A stretch of 64,000 bases of DNA. It comes from Paenibacillus sp. PAMC 26794. GTDB taxonomy: Bacteria; Bacillota; Bacilli; Paenibacillales; Paenibacillaceae. The notes below the pieces were generated by a model. It was given only the letters and a program-made list of their open reading frames with translations, did no database searches and was not told the origin of the DNA. The stretch is taken from assembly GCF_000316035.1 (NCBI RefSeq), contig NZ_ANHX01000041.1, positions 62,001-126,000 on the forward strand, in the 5' to 3' direction. Position numbers and translations under genes: made by a program. Below, piece by piece: positions 45,424 through 53,518 of the stretch (within the stretch, counting starts at the first letter, position 1; each line of letters starts with the position of its first letter).

Positions 45424-45903
45424 TCAAAGAGAATCAATGTAACCCTTAATGGAGGAGATCAACTGCGAGTTACTTTTCACATAGGGTTTGAAATCGAGTT
45501 TATCCATATTGGATATTAATGCGTAGAGTTCATCCTCGTTCTGAGCCACCGAAATATACCCTTTATCTTGAAACACCTTCGCGATCTCCAGTTGATGATT
45601 ATCCACATGCTCCCCCTGATCCTTCCGTCTGGGCATCACGATTACCTTTTTGTTCATCTGTAGTGCACTGGTAATCACGCCTACTCCCGCATGGGACAGG
45701 ACAAAGTCACTGTTCGCAATATGGTCATTCATCTCTTCCTGATTAAAAAAAGGCTTTTGTTGATAATGAAGCGGCTTATATTCACTGTAACCGGATTGCA
45801 CAAGCACCTCCGAAGGCATCTGCCCTTCCTGGATGAGATGATCGACGGCTTTCAAAAGTCGGTTAAACTGGAATCGCTGTGTTCCAAGCACGACAAAAAT
45901 CAA
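45424..45903 (-). CDS. Alg13/PssE-like glycosyltransferase subunit
   Basis: 159 aa, the C-terminal half of a split GT28-type GT-B enzyme. It has VVLGTQRFQFNRLL at the N-terminus and the donor-binding ADFVLSHAGVGVITSAL-like segment (here NSDFVLSHAGVGVITSAL), followed by VMPRRKDQGEHVDNHQ. It starts at TTG 45903, overlapping the stop of the Alg14-like partner (TTGA), so the two halves are made together. The complex would add the second sugar to the lipid-linked primer; that step is inferred from Cps14F/G and PssD/E. Confidence 0.92.
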   Translation of the reverse strand: MIFVVLGTQRFQFNRLLKAVDHLIQEGQMPSEVLVQSGYSEYKPLHYQQKPFFNQEEMNDHIANSDFVLSHAGVGVITSALQMNKKVIVMPRRKDQGEHVDNHQLEIAKVFQDKGYISVAQNEDELYALISNMDKLDFKPYVKSNSQLISSIKGYIDSL

Positions 45904-46358
45904 AATAATGCCCCCCTATACTTCGCCTTCGGATAAGCCTCTTGAAGTGTCTCCCATTGGATATAAAATTCATCGGCAAACTTGTAAATCATTCTCCCCG
46001 TCAGGGTCGGAGAATATATTTTGGCGTAACTCTCCACATAAACAAGCTTGGCTCCCATCAATTTTCCAAGTAAGCACAAGGGATATACCGCTCCCGCTCC
46101 AGTGGTGATCAGAACTTTCGGGCGTTCTTTCAGCAGAATGAACATCGAAGCTATGACATTGCGCAGCACAATAAACAGGAACAGGATATTCTTTCGCTCT
46201 TGCTGAGACAGGAAATAGGTTCGAGTGGACAGATTCAGTTTGCTGCTCGCTTCGCTTTTTTCCGTTACCAAAAAGTAATCATGCTCTTCCACCGCAGGAA
46301 TCAGGTTTAATAATTGATTCAGATGGCCTCCTGTGGAACTCACTAGACAGACTTTCAT
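45900..46358 (-). CDS. Alg14/PssD-like glycosyltransferase membrane subunit
   Basis: 152 aa. N-terminal VCLVSSTGGHLNQLLNL is the Alg14 signature; a hydrophobic stretch near residues 58-77 fits the membrane anchor, and VLITTGAGAVYPLCLLGKLMGAKLVYVES is the conserved core. It recruits the Alg13-like catalytic half encoded immediately downstream. ATG 46358 overlaps the Wzy stop (ATGA), with AAAGGAG in the 3' end of wzy. Confidence 0.92.
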   Translation of the reverse strand: MKVCLVSSTGGHLNQLLNLIPAVEEHDYFLVTEKSEASSKLNLSTRTYFLSQQERKNILFLFIVLRNVIASMFILLKERPKVLITTGAGAVYPLCLLGKLMGAKLVYVESYAKIYSPTLTGRMIYKFADEFYIQWETLQEAYPKAKYRGALF

Positions 46359-47701
46359 TGCACGATCTCCTTTCGAGGGAGAAACTCCTGAGTTTTTTCA
46401 GGGACAACGTGTTTCTCATCACTGATCTGATATAACGCATTAAGATACACACAAAAAGGAGCAATTAAATGAATGGTGGATAATGTATTGTCGACAAAAG
46501 AGTAAATGGAGAATCCAACAATCATGCCAACAAAATAAGGTTTCACGAGACGATTTAACTTGCTATACACCTTTTTGTATACGAATAATAAGGCTCCAAA
46601 AATCAGCAAGGCCCCCACTAGTCCCCCATCATAATAAAAGCGGATGTATTCATTATGGGGAACGGTAAAGCCTGAAAAGATACTGCCATCATTGGCAACC
46701 AACGAAGAACCCAGTCCCTGACCAAAAATGGGGTAGTCATTCGCTTTTTTGATAAAGAAGGCCCACGCGGAGTCTCTACCTGATAATCCCTTGCTCTCCT
46801 GCCTCAATTCATAATTATCCCACTGTAAAAAAACCATCACGGAGACGGCTGCCATAAACAATACAACAGGAAGAAGAGCACTCGTTCTGCCCTTCACAAA
46901 TTTCCTTACATGGTCAAATAAATACATGCACACGATGGGAATCAGCGCAAGTAAGGGCCCGCGAGTCCCCGTCTGAATCAAAATAATAAAATGGGTTAGT
47001 GTAAGTGCATAATTCAAAATCACCTGATTTTTGTATCGAATCTCCATCAGACAGACACAGATCGAAATAAAACAAAGCATCCCCAAATGCGCTGCAATAT
47101 TAGCTCCCTGTAAGCGACTGACGCCTGTACCCTCCAGATTGGTGATGGACAACATGCCCATTTGCTGCAGGATGAGACCGCCAATCAAACTAAACACCGG
47201 AAGCCAGGCGAGGACTCTGATGATCCCTTTGCTAACTTCCTTCGGAAAATTCACCATAAGTAACAGGAAGGGAACCACTAATCCCAAAAAAGCTTTAAAG
47301 GGATCGAGTGGGCTCATCTTGCTTGGCATGACAGATAAAAAGTAACTCTGAACAAAGAGATAACCTACCGCCAAAGCTGGATAAATAAATTGTTTCTTCA
47401 ATCCATACCTCAAAAAAATAGGAAGTATGAAAAACAGGATCAGCAACTTGTAAAAGGAAGAAGCGTCAAAACCCATCATTTGCATTCTGAAGATTTTGTC
47501 CATCGATAGCGAGAACGTACCGATCACAATCATATAGACCCAACTTGGATGTTTCATGTAAACCCCAAACAGAATCAGTAGTACCAATGCCATGATCGAA
47601 ATGACGGGTAAGTATACTGCCATGCCAATAATGATCAATGAGGAAAGAATGATGTATAACGTATTCCCTCTAGAAGAAGCAAAATAGTCTGTTTTTTGCA
47701 T
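46355..47701 (-). CDS. Wzy-type polymerase / O-antigen ligase family
   Basis: 448 aa with 11-12 hydrophobic helices and a large outside loop (about residues 285-340, NYELRQESKGLSGRDSAWAFFIKK). The GTRGPLLALIPI and GQGLGSS...VPHNEYIRFYYDGG motifs are those of the Wzy_C/WaaL family. In this cluster with Wzx and Wzz it is most likely the repeat-unit polymerase. The Shine-Dalgarno is weak. Confidence 0.88.
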   Translation of the reverse strand: MQKTDYFASSRGNTLYIILSSLIIIGMAVYLPVISIMALVLLILFGVYMKHPSWVYMIVIGTFSLSMDKIFRMQMMGFDASSFYKLLILFFILPIFLRYGLKKQFIYPALAVGYLFVQSYFLSVMPSKMSPLDPFKAFLGLVVPFLLLMVNFPKEVSKGIIRVLAWLPVFSLIGGLILQQMGMLSITNLEGTGVSRLQGANIAAHLGMLCFISICVCLMEIRYKNQVILNYALTLTHFIILIQTGTRGPLLALIPIVCMYLFDHVRKFVKGRTSALLPVVLFMAAVSVMVFLQWDNYELRQESKGLSGRDSAWAFFIKKANDYPIFGQGLGSSLVANDGSIFSGFTVPHNEYIRFYYDGGLVGALLIFGALLFVYKKVYSKLNRLVKPYFVGMIVGFSIYSFVDNTLSTIHLIAPFCVYLNALYQISDEKHVVPEKTQEFLPRKEIVQ

Positions 47702-47735
47702 ATCTGCTATGCCACCTCAAAGCCAGAATCGTGTT

Positions 47736-48434
47736 TCAAAACGCATCCTTCGAACCTACCAGCACCTTGAACGTTCTGAAGATAATTTTGATATCCACCA
47801 TCATGCTGCGCTCACGGGCATACGTCAGATCCAACTCTACCATTTCTTCAAAACCAACACTGTTTCGACCGCTGACTTGCCATAATCCCGTACATCCCGG
47901 GATCATCTGAAGACGTTGTCTGTCATAGGAAGTGTAGTTCTTCACTTCTCTGGGCAGAGCAGGTCTGGGTCCAACGAGACTCATCTCTCCTCTGAACACG
48001 TTCCACAACTGTGGCAGCTCATCCAGACTGGTTTTCCGAATGAACTTGCCAATCCGGGTAATGCGGGGATCATTTTTCATTTTGAACATATTCCCGTTCA
48101 CTTCATTCTGATTAATCAGCTGTTCCAGCAGATCTTCAGCATTCGCAACCATGGACCTGAATTTGTACATATGAAACTCTTTCCCATCCTGTCCTACCCG
48201 TACCTGACGAAAAAAAACAGACCCCTGCGGGGCCTCGATTTTGATCAGTATTCCGATGACCGCAAACAAAGGGCACAAAATGATCAAACCTATGAAAGAA
48301 CCCAGCAAATCGAGCATTCTTTTCATAAATAGATACACTTTATCCGCATTTTGTCCTGACATCGTTGATGCGTTGTACCCCAGACTTGGGTCCATAACAA
48401 TCTCCGCTTCCTTCGTTCGGGGAGATGGACTCAT
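47736..48434 (-). CDS. Initiating sugar transferase (undecaprenyl-phosphate sugar phosphotransferase)
   Basis: 232 aa, of the bacterial sugar transferase (PglC/EpsL/WbaP C-terminal) family. One membrane-inserted hairpin (about residues 38-63, [22 protein letters not shown]), then [48 protein letters not shown] and [20 protein letters not shown]. It starts repeat-unit assembly on undecaprenyl phosphate. The small size (no four-helix N-terminal domain) resembles EpsL. ATG 48434 overlaps the galU stop by 4 bp. Confidence 0.95.
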   Translation of the reverse strand: MSPSPRTKEAEIVMDPSLGYNASTMSGQNADKVYLFMKRMLDLLGSFIGLIILCPLFAVIGILIKIEAPQGSVFFRQVRVGQDGKEFHMYKFRSMVANAEDLLEQLINQNEVNGNMFKMKNDPRITRIGKFIRKTSLDELPQLWNVFRGEMSLVGPRPALPREVKNYTSYDRQRLQMIPGCTGLWQVSGRNSVGFEEMVELDLTYARERSMMVDIKIIFRTFKVLVGSKDAF

Positions 48435-49333
48435 TCAAACTCCCCCCCGGCTGCATGTTCTACCGACTCTTTATCCAGAATCCGTTGCAGAGCTTGCAGC
48501 ATTGGAATTCTAAGTTCCTGTTTTTGCAGAGCGAAGTCGATGGTCGTCAAAATGAATCCCAGTTTCTCGCCCACGTCATAACGTACTCCCTCGAAATCGT
48601 AAGCATACACTCCTTGTGTCTCATTTAAACGCTGAATCGCATCTGTTAATTGAATCTCTCCCCCTTGACCAATCTCTTGTTGCTCCAGATGTTCGAAAAT
48701 CTCTGGACTCAGTACGTATCTCCCCATAATCGCCAGGTTGGAAGGCGCTGTGCCTTGGGCAGGTTTCTCTACGAACCTGAGAACCTCTGTCAAACGGCCA
48801 TCCGATTGAAGCGGGTCCACAATGCCGTATCTGTCTGTTTGTTCAGCAAGTACGGTTTGTACGCCAACAATGGAATGTTGAACCTGATCATATTGATCAA
48901 TCAATTGTTTGGTGCATGGCACTTCCGATACGACGATGTCATCTCCGAGCAACACGGCAAATGGTTCGTCACCGATAAAGTTACGTGCACACCAGACAGC
49001 ATGACCAAGTCCTTTGGCCTCTTTTTGTCTTATGTAGTGGATATCCACATTAGAGGATTTGCGAACCTCTTCAAGCAGGCCCAGCTTCCCTTTTTCCAGC
49101 AAGTTATGTTCTAATTCAAAAGCGTTGTCGAAATGATCTTCAATTGCCCGCTTCCCTTTACCAGTTACGATGATGATGTCTTCGATTCCAGAGGCAATGG
49201 CTTCCTCAACGATATACTGTATAGTTGGTTTGTCCACAATAGGGAGCATTTCTTTGGGCATCGCTTTTGTGGCTGGCAAAAATCGTGTACCTAGTCCAGC
49301 TGCAGGAATGATTGCTTTTCTTACTTTTTTCAT
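48431..49333 (-). CDS. galU: UTP-glucose-1-phosphate uridylyltransferase
   Basis: Makes UDP-glucose, precursor for Ugd and the glucosyltransferases. About 300 aa. Signature [30 protein letters not shown] (N-terminal, given as its core [16 protein letters not shown]), LLGDDIVV, and [17 protein letters not shown] 49333 is preferred over GTG 49342, with AGGGTGG upstream. The intergenic region before it (49334-49521) holds two overlapping inverted repeats and no gene. Confidence 0.96.
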   Translation of the reverse strand: MKKVRKAIIPAAGLGTRFLPATKAMPKEMLPIVDKPTIQYIVEEAIASGIEDIIIVTGKGKRAIEDHFDNAFELEHNLLEKGKLGLLEEVRKSSNVDIHYIRQKEAKGLGHAVWCARNFIGDEPFAVLLGDDIVVSEVPCTKQLIDQYDQVQHSIVGVQTVLAEQTDRYGIVDPLQSDGRLTEVLRFVEKPAQGTAPSNLAIMGRYVLSPEIFEHLEQQEIGQGGEIQLTDAIQRLNETQGVYAYDFEGVRYDVGEKLGFILTTIDFALQKQELRIPMLQALQRILDKESVEHAAGGEFE

Positions 49334-49408
49334 AAATACCACCCTATCCTCTTTTTTTTTTAGTTTGATAAAAGTTGAACCAGGGCATCTAACCCGTCCT
49401 CACGTCAT

Positions 49409-49443
49409 ACCTTCGACGATTAACGTCTAAGGTTCATTGAACC
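49409..49443. repeat. Overlapping inverted repeats between capB-like and galU genes
   Basis: ACCTTCGACG (49409-49418) pairs with CGTCTAAGGT (49424-49433) with one mismatch, and the 13-bp palindrome GGTTCATTGAACC (49431-49443) follows directly. There is no T run in the leftward direction, so it is not an ordinary terminator. It might be an RNA-processing or attenuation element inside the EPS operon. Confidence 0.55.
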
Positions 49444-49521
49444 CACAGCATGACCGAGTGCCTACAGTGATAAAGGTGCAGTAGACATTACCTGTTTATT
49501 TGGGAGCATTGGATGGAAGGT

Positions 49522-50199
49522 TTACTTCTCTCCGTAGCCCACCGGAACTGCAACGTTTTTGATATTGTTCAGGATTGCGCCCAGGATTCGTGCATTCACA
49601 TGCTCCAGAGCAGCCTTGGTCTTCTTCACCAGTTCCTTCTTGACCTTGCCCGAGTTCACAACCAGCAGCACACCATCACACAGCGAACTCACAATGAGTG
49701 CATCCGTTACTGCGAGCACCGGCGGTGTATCAAACATGATGACATCATATTGATCCTCTAACTTCTCAATCAGCCTTTTCATCCGGTTGGAACCGATCAT
49801 CTCGGAAGGGTTCGGCGGAATTGGGCCAGAAGTGAACAATTGGAGGTTGTCGATATAACTCTCTCTAAGCACTTCTTCCACACTGTACTGATTAGACAGC
49901 ACACTACTAAGACCGATATGATTGGGTACGGAAAACACCTGGTGCAAGGAAGGGTTACGCAGATCCGCATCAATCAGCAGAACTTTTTTGCCTTCCTGGG
50001 CATAGGTTACCGCCAGATTGCTAATGGTTGTGGTCTTGCCTTCGCCGGATTCAGCGGAAGCCACCATGATTTTTTTGATATGACTGTCGATTGAGGAGAA
50101 CTGGATGTTCGTCCGTAATTTACGGTATCCCTCCGAGATTTGAGATTTGGAGTTAAAATAGGTCACCAGACTGTTATTTTCATTGGTTTGCCGCGACAT
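49522..50199 (-). CDS. Tyrosine-protein kinase, CpsD/CapB/YwqD type
   Basis: About 225 aa BY-kinase. Walker A SAESGEGKTTT (residues 48-58), Walker A' LLIDADLRNPS, Walker B VIMFDTPPV. It works with the Wzz-like adaptor encoded upstream to control chain length and export. The C-terminus (VPVGYGEK) has a single Tyr instead of the Tyr cluster usual in CpsD/CapB/YwqD proteins. ATG 50199 has GGGGG 9 nt upstream; the gene overlaps the adaptor gene by 20 bp. Confidence 0.92.
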   Translation of the reverse strand: MSRQTNENNSLVTYFNSKSQISEGYRKLRTNIQFSSIDSHIKKIMVASAESGEGKTTTISNLAVTYAQEGKKVLLIDADLRNPSLHQVFSVPNHIGLSSVLSNQYSVEEVLRESYIDNLQLFTSGPIPPNPSEMIGSNRMKRLIEKLEDQYDVIMFDTPPVLAVTDALIVSSLCDGVLLVVNSGKVKKELVKKTKAALEHVNARILGAILNNIKNVAVPVGYGEK

Positions 50200-50935
50200 A
50201 TTTGCCATCCCCCACTTTCTGTTGAGATACGTAATTTTTCGTATTTTTCAGATCATCTTTTTTCATTTTGGATATCACTGTAAGCACAGGCAGGCCAAGC
50301 TCTTTTTCAAGTTCAGTTTCGGATTTGAATGTGTCGTCCAGATAATCCAGCAGGAATACGAGTGCAATCGCGAGCACAAGACCTGCGAACAGACTGACAA
50401 TGATGCTTAATGTGGTTTTCATATTGATTGGAGATGCGTTACTATCCACTTTCGCTTCACTGAGGATAGCCACATTATCTATTTTCATGATTAGGGGGAT
50501 TTGAGATTGGAACACGTTGGAGATGGCATTGACCGTTTTTGCGGCTTTTTCGTAGGTAGTCCCTTGTACAGTTATGCTCATCACTTGGGATTCGCTGGCT
50601 GTAGAGACGGAGGTGCTATTCATGAGCTGTGCAGAGGTTAAGCCTAGGTCCGGATACGTGGTAGCGACTTTATCCATAATGGCAGAAGATTTAATAATTT
50701 CTCTGTATGAGTTAATGAGTTTGATATTGGTTTGGATCATGCTGAAGTCCATCATCGCCTGGCCTTGAACGTTAGAGGTCTGGTTCACGATCAGTTTGGA
50801 ACTTGCCTCATAGATGGGCTGGGTGAAGAAAATGCTTTTGACCCCTGCACCCACACCGGCTATCAAAGCAATTGCAACAATCAACCACAGTTTCTTTTGT
50901 AAGAGTCGAAAATATCCTTTCAGTTCCACTTTCAT
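50180..50935 (-). CDS. Wzz/CapA-type polysaccharide co-polymerase (kinase adaptor)
   Basis: 251 aa with two transmembrane helices (about residues 16-36 and 178-198) flanking an outside Wzz domain; the second helix is followed by a cytoplasmic tail that activates the BY-kinase. N-terminal MKVELKGYFRLLQKKLWLIVAIALIAGV and the FLLDYLDDTFKSETELEKELGLPVLTVI segment are typical of CpsC/CapA/YwqC. A GGAGGA site lies just before the ATG; GTG 50929 may be the true start. Confidence 0.93.
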   Translation of the reverse strand: MKVELKGYFRLLQKKLWLIVAIALIAGVGAGVKSIFFTQPIYEASSKLIVNQTSNVQGQAMMDFSMIQTNIKLINSYREIIKSSAIMDKVATTYPDLGLTSAQLMNSTSVSTASESQVMSITVQGTTYEKAAKTVNAISNVFQSQIPLIMKIDNVAILSEAKVDSNASPINMKTTLSIIVSLFAGLVLAIALVFLLDYLDDTFKSETELEKELGLPVLTVISKMKKDDLKNTKNYVSQQKVGDGKYVAANQ

Positions 50936-50967
50936 TCCTCCTATACGTTGTGATCTATCCTATGTAA

Positions 50968-51732
50968 CTACCAGATGGACAGTAGCCATTTGCGAGGTTT
51001 CCAGCGTTCTGTGACCAGACATGAATTCGATAGAATGTGCGACGCATTCTCTGCCAGCCTCTTAACGGCTTCAGCTCCAAATCGACGCTCGATGGCCCGC
51101 TCTCCTTCACTTATGGCAAATGTCCTTTTGCACGTATCATGTGCATCTGATGAAATGAAATGAAACCCGTTTTCTTTGCAAAAATGAAAACACCACTGCC
51201 GAACTTTCCGTCCGAAAAGCCCAGTGAAAGATTGAGCAGTGAGCTGACATAGTCCGCCTTGACTCAAGTAATCAGCCAACAACTTTGGCTTCTTCAAAAT
51301 GACACGATTGCGTTCCGGATGAGCAATAATAGGGGTAATTCCCGCTATTCGTAATTCATGCAGTATCCTGGGGAACTGTGAGGGAATATGACCAAAGGGC
51401 AGTTCCAGCAACATGTAACGACTTCCGGCGAGTGTGCAGCACTTTCCTGCATATAAGTCTCCAATCAGGTTGTCATGTACCCTGATCTCCTGTCCGGGAC
51501 GGATCTCCAGGCGAATGTTGCGTTTGCGAAGTTCTGCATGAAGCAGGTTCACGGCCTGATTGACCACCATCGGTTCATTGTTGTATTGCCCGTTCAGGTG
51601 ATGCGGAGTAGCAATAATGGAGGTAATTCCTGAGGCTACCGCCTTCTCAGCCATTGCAACGGACTGCTCCATTCGAACAGGACCATCATCCAGGCCGGAT
51701 AATATGTGGCAGTGCATTTCAACCAGATTCAA
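50968..51732 (-). CDS. PHP-family tyrosine-protein phosphatase, CpsB/YwqE type
   Basis: Metal-dependent phosphatase that removes phosphates from the BY-kinase. 254 aa. Metal-ligand motifs: EMHCHILSGLDDGP near residue 5, TPHH near 42, PGQEIRVH, IAHPERN near 138 and ISSDAHD near 194. The TTG at 51732 is the likely start; the ribosome-binding site is poor (AGGAAG very close), so an internal ATG at codon 6 is less likely because it lies at the HCH motif. 33 bp before the Wzz-like gene. Confidence 0.9.
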   Translation of the reverse strand: MNLVEMHCHILSGLDDGPVRMEQSVAMAEKAVASGITSIIATPHHLNGQYNNEPMVVNQAVNLLHAELRKRNIRLEIRPGQEIRVHDNLIGDLYAGKCCTLAGSRYMLLELPFGHIPSQFPRILHELRIAGITPIIAHPERNRVILKKPKLLADYLSQGGLCQLTAQSFTGLFGRKVRQWCFHFCKENGFHFISSDAHDTCKRTFAISEGERAIERRFGAEAVKRLAENASHILSNSCLVTERWKPRKWLLSIW

Positions 51733-51884
51733 ACTTCCTGAAATAGTATGAGCCCCCTTGCCCCTTTATTCATTGCGCAAATGCTTTTGGTGTTAAAGAA
51801 CTAATGCATAACGCTATGAAATATAGTAAAATGGCGTTAAGTACATGTTTTGTTCAGAAAATGTTAAGAATCGACTTGGAAGAA

Positions 51885-52319
51885 TTATATGGTGAAATCA
51901 ATGTAATGATAGGGTTCCTGCAGAGCCTTTTGTTCTGTTGCCTTTTCATACTGAAAACGGGAAACTGCGGGAAACTGAACTTCAGTAAGCATTGTGTTTA
52001 ACTGTCCAGTTATATATAGTTTCTGTTCGTGCTGAATATGCAAGTTTGAATGATACATTGTGAGCTCTCCGAAGGGCTGTTTCCATTGCAACCTTGCGTG
52101 AAGTCGTACACATACATGTTGATCTTCAACATCCAAACCAATGAGCATTTCTGATGATACCGGCAAGTTCAGGTCGCTCAGGAAGGTGATTGCTTGAGTG
52201 TCCATTCCAAGTAACAGAACAGGGCGTCTTTTGCGGTCTACCATTTTCCCACGAAACTCCTGAATGTACATATGGACATTTAATTTCATATCAGCCCATT
52301 CCTGAATTATTGAATACAT
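51885..52319 (-). CDS. Unknown protein, first gene of the EPS operon (possibly PilZ-like)
   Basis: 144 aa, no signal peptide or membrane segment. It is predicted to be mostly beta-strand. MYIQEFRGKMVDRKRRPVLLLGMDTQAITFLSDLNLPVSSEMLIGL resembles the N-terminal half of a PilZ barrel, but a clear RxxxR...D/NxSxxG motif is not visible, so c-di-GMP binding is only a suggestion. AAAGGA precedes ATG 52319. It is 120 nt downstream of the EPS promoter; the 152-bp gap to the phosphatase gene holds no gene. Confidence 0.7.
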   Translation of the reverse strand: MYSIIQEWADMKLNVHMYIQEFRGKMVDRKRRPVLLLGMDTQAITFLSDLNLPVSSEMLIGLDVEDQHVCVRLHARLQWKQPFGELTMYHSNLHIQHEQKLYITGQLNTMLTEVQFPAVSRFQYEKATEQKALQEPYHYIDFTI

Positions 52320-52401
52320 GGTTTCATTCCTTTAGAATGGATTAGCCTACATGGACTGCCTCTACTTCCTTCTCACAGGTATATGGTCCAGGCAACCAGG
52401 A

Positions 52402-52477
52402 GATACTTAAAATATCCCAAATGATACATTTTGTAACTCCATACGTCCAATTTACGATACAATACGTATCATGTCAA
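52402..52477 (-). promoter_or_regulatory. EPS operon promoter with three GATAC-N5-GTATC operators
   Basis: Minus-strand TTGACA (52472-52477), 17-bp spacer, TAAATT (52449-52454). Palindrome copies: GATACAATACGTATC (52456-52470) fills the spacer; GATACATTTTGTAAC (52423-52437) lies just past the start site; GATACTTAAAATATC (52402-52416) lies 21 bp further. Copy-to-copy distances of 21 and 33 bp are near whole helical turns, as expected for cooperative binding on one face. Confidence 0.75.
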
Positions 52478-52613
52478 GCGGTATTTGGACATGGTTCTTT
52501 TGATTTACGACAATTTGAGATGTCCTTAGACAGACCTATTTACAAATGAAAATGGGTTAAAGGAAACACATGAGGATTCACTCTTTTGCAGGAAAGCTGC
52601 CCTGATCAAACAC

Positions 52614-52641
52614 TTGGCTCAGGATTGTTTCAATATATATT
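52614..52641 (+). promoter_or_regulatory. Candidate promoter of the XRE regulator
   Basis: TTGGCT (52614-52619), 16-bp spacer, TATATT (52636-52641), 26 bp before the ATG. A GTTCTTT (52494-52500), which matches the SinR recognition heptamer known from B. subtilis, lies further upstream in the divergent region. Confidence 0.5.
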
Positions 52642-52667
52642 TGATGTCGTTCAGGGGGAAATAGCTT

Positions 52668-53036
52668 ATGAGCTACGGAAATCGCATTGCTGAATTACGG
52701 GAACAGCGGGGACTTACTCAAGAAGAACTTGCGAGCTCCATTCATATTACCAGAGCTGCTCTCTCCCACTACGAGAAGAACCGTCGTAAACCGGATTTCG
52801 AAGTGTTAACGAGACTTGCTGACATCTTTGAGGTGTCTATTGATTATCTTATAGGACGTACGAAGCAAAGCGATGTCGTGATGGATGAAGACGTACGTGA
52901 ATTCGTTGATACCTTGGAGTTGTCGGATAAGGAAGTGTTGGAACGCTTCGATCTGATGATTGATGGGAAGTCTTTAACAGAAGAAGAGGCACGTCGTTTT
53001 ATTGCGTTTGTCCGAATGGAACGCAGCATGGACTAA
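52668..53036 (+). CDS. XRE-family regulator, SinR-like
   Basis: 122 aa. Cro/C1-type helix-turn-helix (residues 5-60: GLTQEELASSIHITRAALSHYEKNRRKPDFEVL, seen in short as LTQEELAS and ALSHYEKNRRKP). The C-terminal helices end EEEARRFIAFVRMERS, reminiscent of the SinR dimerisation hook. AGGGGGAA lies 7 nt before the ATG. It is divergent from the EPS operon and the best candidate for the factor that binds the GATAC-N5-GTATC palindromes; this is inference. No SinI-like antagonist gene is seen. Confidence 0.9.
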   Translation: MSYGNRIAELREQRGLTQEELASSIHITRAALSHYEKNRRKPDFEVLTRLADIFEVSIDYLIGRTKQSDVVMDEDVREFVDTLELSDKEVLERFDLMIDGKSLTEEEARRFIAFVRMERSMD

Positions 53037-53050
53037 ACCCGAAAAGAGGA

Positions 53051-53094
53051 CCCAGTTCCCGAGAGATAACATCTCTGGCTTCTGGGCTTTTTTT
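53051..53094 (+). terminator. Terminator of the XRE regulator
   Basis: Outer stem CCCAG/CTGGG and inner stem AGAGAT/ATCTCT followed by seven T residues. Confidence 0.85.
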
Positions 53095-53133
53095 GTGTCC
53101 TGATTCCCTTCCATACCATGGTTGTCTTTTGTG

Positions 53134-53289
53134 TCAAGGACGCTTGTTGTTGACGGAGGATACGAAATGGTTCCAACGCTCCGGGTCGATTCCGCATTGC
53201 AGTAAAACCTTCATGATGTCCATCTGGGTTGCTTCGACTTGTTTACCTGTCGGCCTACGATCGTCCCTGTTTGGATGCTTCATATTCAT
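53134..53289 (-). CDS. Possible small protein (51 aa)
   Basis: Starts at ATG 53289 with GAGAGG upstream; the product (MNMKHPNRDDRRPTGKQVEA...) is hydrophilic, begins basic and ends with a helix-like GIDPERWNHFVSSVNNKRP. A perfect TATAAT (53342-53347) sits 53 bp upstream on the same strand, but its -35 is poor. The family is not recognised. It may be real, given the unusual absence of any other gene in this 480-bp gap. Confidence 0.4.
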   Translation of the reverse strand: MNMKHPNRDDRRPTGKQVEATQMDIMKVLLQCGIDPERWNHFVSSVNNKRP

Positions 53290-53424
53290 TCCGCTAACCT
53301 CTCTTATCTTTATACTTTCCCTGCCCTCCAAAACTAGCCTTATTATACTTGAGAATGTTCCTCGATGTTGTCGTCTCATGGCGATAACGTTTTTTGAAGG
53401 GGTTCTAATTTTGTCGAAAGCCAA

Positions 53425-53468
53425 ATAGGAGCTATACGGTGCCAGAATGGCAACCCTATAGCTCCTAT
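53425..53468 (-). terminator. Terminator of gltB
   Basis: Perfect 12-bp stem ATAGGAGCTATA (53425-53436) with its complement 53457-53468 and an inner GGTGCCA/TGGCA pairing, 50 bp after the gltB stop. The leftward tail (TTTGGC) is short; rightward it is TATTATTCTT. Confidence 0.65.
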
Positions 53469-53518
53469 TATTCTTAATACAACCTGTTCATGCAACTTAT
53501 ACTTGAACAAGGAAGGTA

